A stretch of 64,000 nt of DNA from Sporisorium sorghi (lineage: Eukaryota > Basidiomycota > Ustilaginomycetes > Ustilaginales > Ustilaginaceae): NCBI GenBank assembly GCA_023212695.1, contig JALCCG010000066.1:1-64000 (forward strand), written 5' to 3'. The notes beneath the pieces are model-generated. The model ran no database searches and was not told the origin of the DNA. It saw only the letters and a list, made by a program, of their open reading frames with translations. The position numbers and the translations under genes were made by a program. The number at the start of each line of letters is the position of its first letter. Positions within the stretch are counted from its first letter, which is position 1. Below are positions 60,149 through 64,000 of this stretch, in pieces.

Positions 60149-63100
60149 ATGGCGGACCACCACCACGACCACACAGCGCATACAAGCTCCGATGGCCACG
60201 ATAACGCCAACACTGCTCCTCCTCCTAACTCGGGCCTCTCCATCTCGACTCGCCCCACCAACACAGCTCGCGACGAAGATCAAGACCAGTCGCAACGTCA
60301 GCATGGCTTTCGATCGGCTCCTAGCACCGCTCGTCCTCGTCTAGCAGGCAGACGTACCATGTCGGCCAAGTCGGAAGTCAGGCGTCTCTCTGCCCTCTTT
60401 GTGCCCCCACACGCCGAGTCGTCCGAGACCGGAGCCACCTCGCCAGCCGCCTCGCGTCTTGGCTTCCTCTCCAAAGCCATCCCTGGCGCCCTCTCTGGCT
60501 CACCTTCAATGGCTTCCCTCGTAGAACCCCTCAGCCCCATTCGCTCCTTCTACGGCGGTCTCACAGGTCAAGGCGGTCCTGGCTCTCGCCGGCGTCGCAA
60601 GTACAAACTTCGCTCCTACGACGACGCCAAGTTCGAAGACGAGATGAACCTGCCCGGCTCTGGTGGCAACGGCATCCGCGTCTGGTACGAGTCCTACACT
60701 ACCATCGACTGGATCCACGACGCCATCAAGGAGAGCTCCCGTCTCCGTCGCATTCGCAGCCTCAAGGGAATTCGCGGCTTTGCTGTGAATAGCTGGGATC
60801 GTCTCCAAGGCTGGATCATCGTCACCATCACCGGAATCGTCACCGCTCTGATTGCAGGATGCATCGTCAAGTCCGAGGCTGTACTCTTCGATCTCAAGGA
60901 CGGCTACTGTGCACGAGACTGGAGGCTGGCAAAGCGTTTCTGTTGCCCCTACGGTGGATCTCCCGATTGGGATCATCCTTCCCTTGCCACCTCTGCCTGG
61001 TCATACCGCACGCCTTTCCTGTCCGACGCTGCCCCACCTTCGTCCTCTCCAGCTGATGCTTTCCACTCCATGCTGTCGGGCATCGGCAAGGGCAACCGCA
61101 TCCTCAGCGGCTGGGCTGCACCCGTCGCTGGCAGTCCTGCCTGGTCCAAGTGGGCCGCTTCCTCTGCAAACGCCCTCAACACCACCTTGCTTGCCACTAC
61201 ACTCACCCCGATCGACTCGGAAACCGAAGACTGTCCTGGCTGGATCACCTGGGGCCAGAAGTTTGGCTCCATCCAGCACAAGAACTGGGCCGCCAGCTAT
61301 GCCATGTACTTTGCTGTCGCTGTGCTTTGGGCGTCCATTGCCAGCATCCTCACCATCTACCTCACCTCGAGCGAACTCTACCTCAAGCATAGGGACGCAG
61401 CTTCACCCACTGCCACCATTCTCAACCAGAAATCCGCCTCCAAATCGCAAGATGGACACGATACGGACAACGAACCTACAGAGACTACAGCGCTGCTCGG
61501 CCAGCAGCACAGCGGTCAAGCATCTCGCTCCACCTCTGCTGCTGCTGACGCCACCGAGAGGGCAGATCGTGCCGCATCGAGGAACTATGCTCGACTCGCC
61601 AACGAGAACCGCGCTCAGAATGCCATCCTCCCTAGAAAGGTGCTCTACTTTGCTACCGGCTCTGGTATCTCCGAGGTCAAGTGCATCTTGAGCGGGTTTG
61701 TCATCCACGGATACCTTGGCTTCTGGACTCTCTTCACCAAGTCGGTCGGTCTCACGCTATCCGTCGCCTCTGGTCTCTCGCTCGGCAAGGAAGGTCCTTT
61801 TGTGCACATTGCGTCGTGCGTCGGCAACATTGTCTGCCGCGTCTTTCCCAAGTACGAGAACAACGAAGGCAAGCGTCGCGAGATGCTCTCGTGCGCCTGT
61901 GCAGCCGGCGTCGCTGTCGCGTTTGGCGCTCCCGTCGGCGGTGTCCTCTTCTCGCTCGAGGAGGTGAGCTACTACTTCCCAAGCAAGGTCATGTTCCGCT
62001 CCTTCTTTTGCGCCATGGTCGCCGCTGCCACTCTGCGCGCCATCGATCCGTTCGGCACCGGCAAGATCGTGCTCTTCCAAGTCACCTATGACAAGGACTG
62101 GCATTTTTACGAGGTGCTCTTCTTCGTGCTGATCGGCATCTTTGGTGGGCTCTATGGCGCCTACTTCACCAAACTCAACATGTTCTGGGCCAAGAATGTG
62201 CGCGCAAAGACCTGGATGGCTCGTCATCCTATCCTCGAGGTGGTCGTCATCACCGTTGTCTCGGCTGCTTTCTCTTTCTTCAACGGCTACACGCGCATGG
62301 GCGGTGTCGAGCTCATCGCGGACCTCTTCAGCGAGTGCCACGAGCACGAGTCGCTGGAAGGGCTGTGCGTCTCGCAGCCTTCACAGATTGGGCCGCTCGT
62401 CGTGGCCATCCTGTGCGCCATGGTCCTGAAAGGTCTGCTCACCATCATCACTTTCGGCATCAAGCTGCCCGCTGGTATCTTCATCCCGACGCTGGCCGTG
62501 GGTGCGTGCTTCGGCCGTATTGTCGGCTTGCTGGTTCAGTACGCTCAATGGACTCACCCAGAAGCCGGCTTCTTCAGCTGGTGTCCTGCTTCCGACTCGG
62601 CTTGCATCGTCCCCGGCGTCTACGCAATGGTCGGCGCAGCAGCTGCGCTTTCCGGCGTCACCCGCACCACCGTCTCGCTTGCCGTCATCATGTTTGAGCT
62701 TACGGGCACGCTGACGTACTCGGTGCCTGTGATGCTGTCGATCCTGGTGGCAAAGACGATCGCAGACGCGCTCGAGCACAAGGGCATCTACGATCTCGTC
62801 ATTGACTTCTCCGGGCTGCCGTATCTGGACAGCAAGACCGAGTACATCTGGAACGGCGTCAACGTGACCGACGCCATGGAGACCGAGGTCGAGGTGATTG
62901 CGCTGAACGCCATCAACACGATTCAGTCGCTCAGCGAGAAGCTCGATCGTCTTGCGCGTGGCTCGGGTTATACGGATGGCGGGTTTCCCATTGTCGCGCG
63001 TGTGGAGACGACGCCTGCATCGACGACGCTTGCGCCGCCCTCTCCCGGGCTGTCGGCGAGCATTGGGTCGATGACGGATCACATTCCTCAACTGTCTGGG

Positions 63101-63538
63101 ATCGACGACGCAGGGGCGGCGACACCGTCAGCTGCAGCAGCTTCGTACCAGATGGTGGGCTACATCGCAGCCAGCGAGCTCGAGCATGCACTGGCACGAG
63201 CTATTCGAACCGACCCCGACGTGCGACCCGAATCGGCCCACTGCTCGTTCAAAAACCTGCCGTTCGTCAGGGCAGAGCACGAGGGCGAAGCCGGCGTGCG
63301 CGACTCGGTGCTTTTCACGGCGTCAGACCCGCTCGATCTGAGTCGCTACGTCGACAAAGCGCCCATCACCGTGCAGGTGCATTCGCCGCTCGAGCTGGTG
63401 CATCAGTACTTTACGCGCCTCGGCGTGCGCTACCTGATTGTCGTTGATGAGCGCGGGCTGTATAGGGGTGTGATTTTCAAGAAGAGCTACTTGAAGTTCT
63501 TGGCTGATATGGAGAAGGAGGGCAAGGATGGGCACTAG
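60149..63538 (+). CDS. GEF1: CLC chloride channel / Cl-/H+ antiporter (Gef1-like)
   Basis: A 1,129-aa CLC protein of the intracellular fungal type (yeast Gef1, 779 aa). It has a long polar N-terminus, about 10-18 membrane helices, and two CBS domains at the C-terminus (for example LELVHQYFTRLGVRYLIVVD). Selectivity-filter signatures: GSGISEVKCILSGFVIHGYL (504 onward; fungal GSGIS in place of GSGIP), LSLGKEGPFVHIAS with the gating Glu E548, and KLPAGIFIPTLAVGACFGR. An extended extracytosolic loop after the first TM and a Ser-rich loop between early helices make it long. Family members acidify Golgi/endosomes and support copper loading of the iron-uptake oxidase. The start CAACCATGGCG is good. 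No introns needed. Confidence 0.93.
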   Translation: MADHHHDHTAHTSSDGHDNANTAPPPNSGLSISTRPTNTARDEDQDQSQRQHGFRSAPSTARPRLAGRRTMSAKSEVRRLSALFVPPHAESSETGATSPAASRLGFLSKAIPGALSGSPSMASLVEPLSPIRSFYGGLTGQGGPGSRRRRKYKLRSYDDAKFEDEMNLPGSGGNGIRVWYESYTTIDWIHDAIKESSRLRRIRSLKGIRGFAVNSWDRLQGWIIVTITGIVTALIAGCIVKSEAVLFDLKDGYCARDWRLAKRFCCPYGGSPDWDHPSLATSAWSYRTPFLSDAAPPSSSPADAFHSMLSGIGKGNRILSGWAAPVAGSPAWSKWAASSANALNTTLLATTLTPIDSETEDCPGWITWGQKFGSIQHKNWAASYAMYFAVAVLWASIASILTIYLTSSELYLKHRDAASPTATILNQKSASKSQDGHDTDNEPTETTALLGQQHSGQASRSTSAAADATERADRAASRNYARLANENRAQNAILPRKVLYFATGSGISEVKCILSGFVIHGYLGFWTLFTKSVGLTLSVASGLSLGKEGPFVHIASCVGNIVCRVFPKYENNEGKRREMLSCACAAGVAVAFGAPVGGVLFSLEEVSYYFPSKVMFRSFFCAMVAAATLRAIDPFGTGKIVLFQVTYDKDWHFYEVLFFVLIGIFGGLYGAYFTKLNMFWAKNVRAKTWMARHPILEVVVITVVSAAFSFFNGYTRMGGVELIADLFSECHEHESLEGLCVSQPSQIGPLVVAILCAMVLKGLLTIITFGIKLPAGIFIPTLAVGACFGRIVGLLVQYAQWTHPEAGFFSWCPASDSACIVPGVYAMVGAAAALSGVTRTTVSLAVIMFELTGTLTYSVPVMLSILVAKTIADALEHKGIYDLVIDFSGLPYLDSKTEYIWNGVNVTDAMETEVEVIALNAINTIQSLSEKLDRLARGSGYTDGGFPIVARVETTPASTTLAPPSPGLSASIGSMTDHIPQLSGIDDAGAATPSAAAASYQMVGYIAASELEHALARAIRTDPDVRPESAHCSFKNLPFVRAEHEGEAGVRDSVLFTASDPLDLSRYVDKAPITVQVHSPLELVHQYFTRLGVRYLIVVDERGLYRGVIFKKSYLKFLADMEKEGKDGH

Positions 63539-63700
63539 AGGAGGAGCACAAACGCATCAAACGAATCTCACGAACGATCCCGGCACACGAACGAATAAAC
63601 CTCTTTTTGCATACGAACTTTATGCTCGACTAGCGGGTACGATTGAAAGCAGAATTCTAAGGGCAACGGTAAGAAGAAGCGAAAAAGTCTCTTTGGGGTC

Positions 63701-64000
63701 TCAACGATGCTGAGCGTAACTGTTGAACACGATCGCATCGACGGTCTGGAGCGCCGTGCTGCGGTTGTGCGCCTTGGCGGCAGCATTGCGCGCCGCGGCC
63801 TCCTCATCCGGATTGGACCTGTTCGATACGGCTTTGGCGCGTTTGGGCGGGGAGGCTGAGACGCCGGGCTGATAGCGCTGGTGGTGGTGGTGGAGCACGG
63901 GTAGGGTTTGGGCAGGGTGGGAGTGGTTCCGGAGACGCAATGCGCAGCGCTGTCGGCAGGTGCGTTGCGGTGCTGGCGGGGAAGGTTGCTGTCGAAGGTT
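63701..64000 (-). CDS. 3' end of a gene leaving the window (partial)
   Basis: An open frame of 99 codons reaching the window's end with no start, ending at 63701. The last 40 residues (SNPDEEAAARNAAAKAHNRS, then TALQTVDAIVFNSYAQHR) look like a genuine helical C-terminus, preceded by a basic KRAK stretch and a Pro/Gln/His-rich segment. It is tail to tail with the CLC gene at 162 bp. No family can be named from this fragment. Confidence 0.5.
   Translation of the reverse strand, partial: NLRQQPSPPAPQRTCRQRCALRLRNHSHPAQTLPVLHHHHQRYQPGVSASPPKRAKAVSNRSNPDEEAAARNAAAKAHNRSTALQTVDAIVFNSYAQHR

Noticed and set aside
1..64000. CRISPR arrays, rRNA, bacterial-type operators, telomere repeats
   Set aside because: None of the required repeat or motif patterns was seen on either strand.

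Overview
The window looks like a piece of chromosome from a smut fungus (Ustilaginomycetes, probably Ustilaginaceae: Ustilago, Sporisorium or a relative). Long, mostly intronless eukaryotic reading frames lie on both strands with GC-rich third positions. The few introns are 66-80 nt with GTAAGT/GTATGT donors and CTGAC branch points. Poly(dA:dT) runs sit in intergenic regions, and one intergenic region has a cluster of sites matching the smut pheromone response element ACAAAGGGA. There are no bacterial operons, CRISPR arrays or recognisable tRNA/rRNA genes.

Layout. 0-10 kb: MKT1 (-), a protein equal to the HyuA half of 5-oxoprolinase (+), and a DMPK/MRCK-like kinase with an altered DFG motif (-). 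10-15 kb: a 5.2 kb gene-poor stretch rich in homopolymers. 15-24 kb: OPI1 (+, one frame-neutral intron), CUL3 (-), SDS3-like (+, one intron). 25-34 kb: a 14-TM MFS transporter (+), a small single-TM protein (+), RAD2/XPG (-), OCA1-type phosphatase (+). 35-40 kb: two tandem zinc-knuckle paralogues (-) of unknown function, a pheromone-response-element-like cluster, and a small orphan ORF (+). 40-55 kb: a dense housekeeping block with U2AF small subunit (-), DBP9 (+), RXT3 (-), VPS25 (+, one intron), FUR1 (-), a large leucine-rich-repeat protein (-), and an 82-aa spliced DASH subunit HSK3 (+). 55-60 kb: an AT-richer mobile-element island with a decayed PIF/Harbinger transposon (transposase and convergent Myb/SANT-like gene, both broken by in-frame stops), a possible LTR fragment, and a pair of palindromes. 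60-64 kb: a CLC chloride channel (+) and the 3' end of a gene leaving the window (-).

How the genes work together. Most are independent housekeeping genes. One theme stands out: OPI1 is, in yeast, a repressor acting through Sin3/Rpd3, and two Rpd3L deacetylase subunits (SDS3-like, RXT3) lie within about 32 kb of it. The most unusual part is 35-40 kb: a tandem gene pair built like a retroelement Gag/ORF1 protein (RRM-like fold plus zinc knuckle) with no reverse transcriptase nearby, next to five pheromone-response-like sites in about 130 bp.
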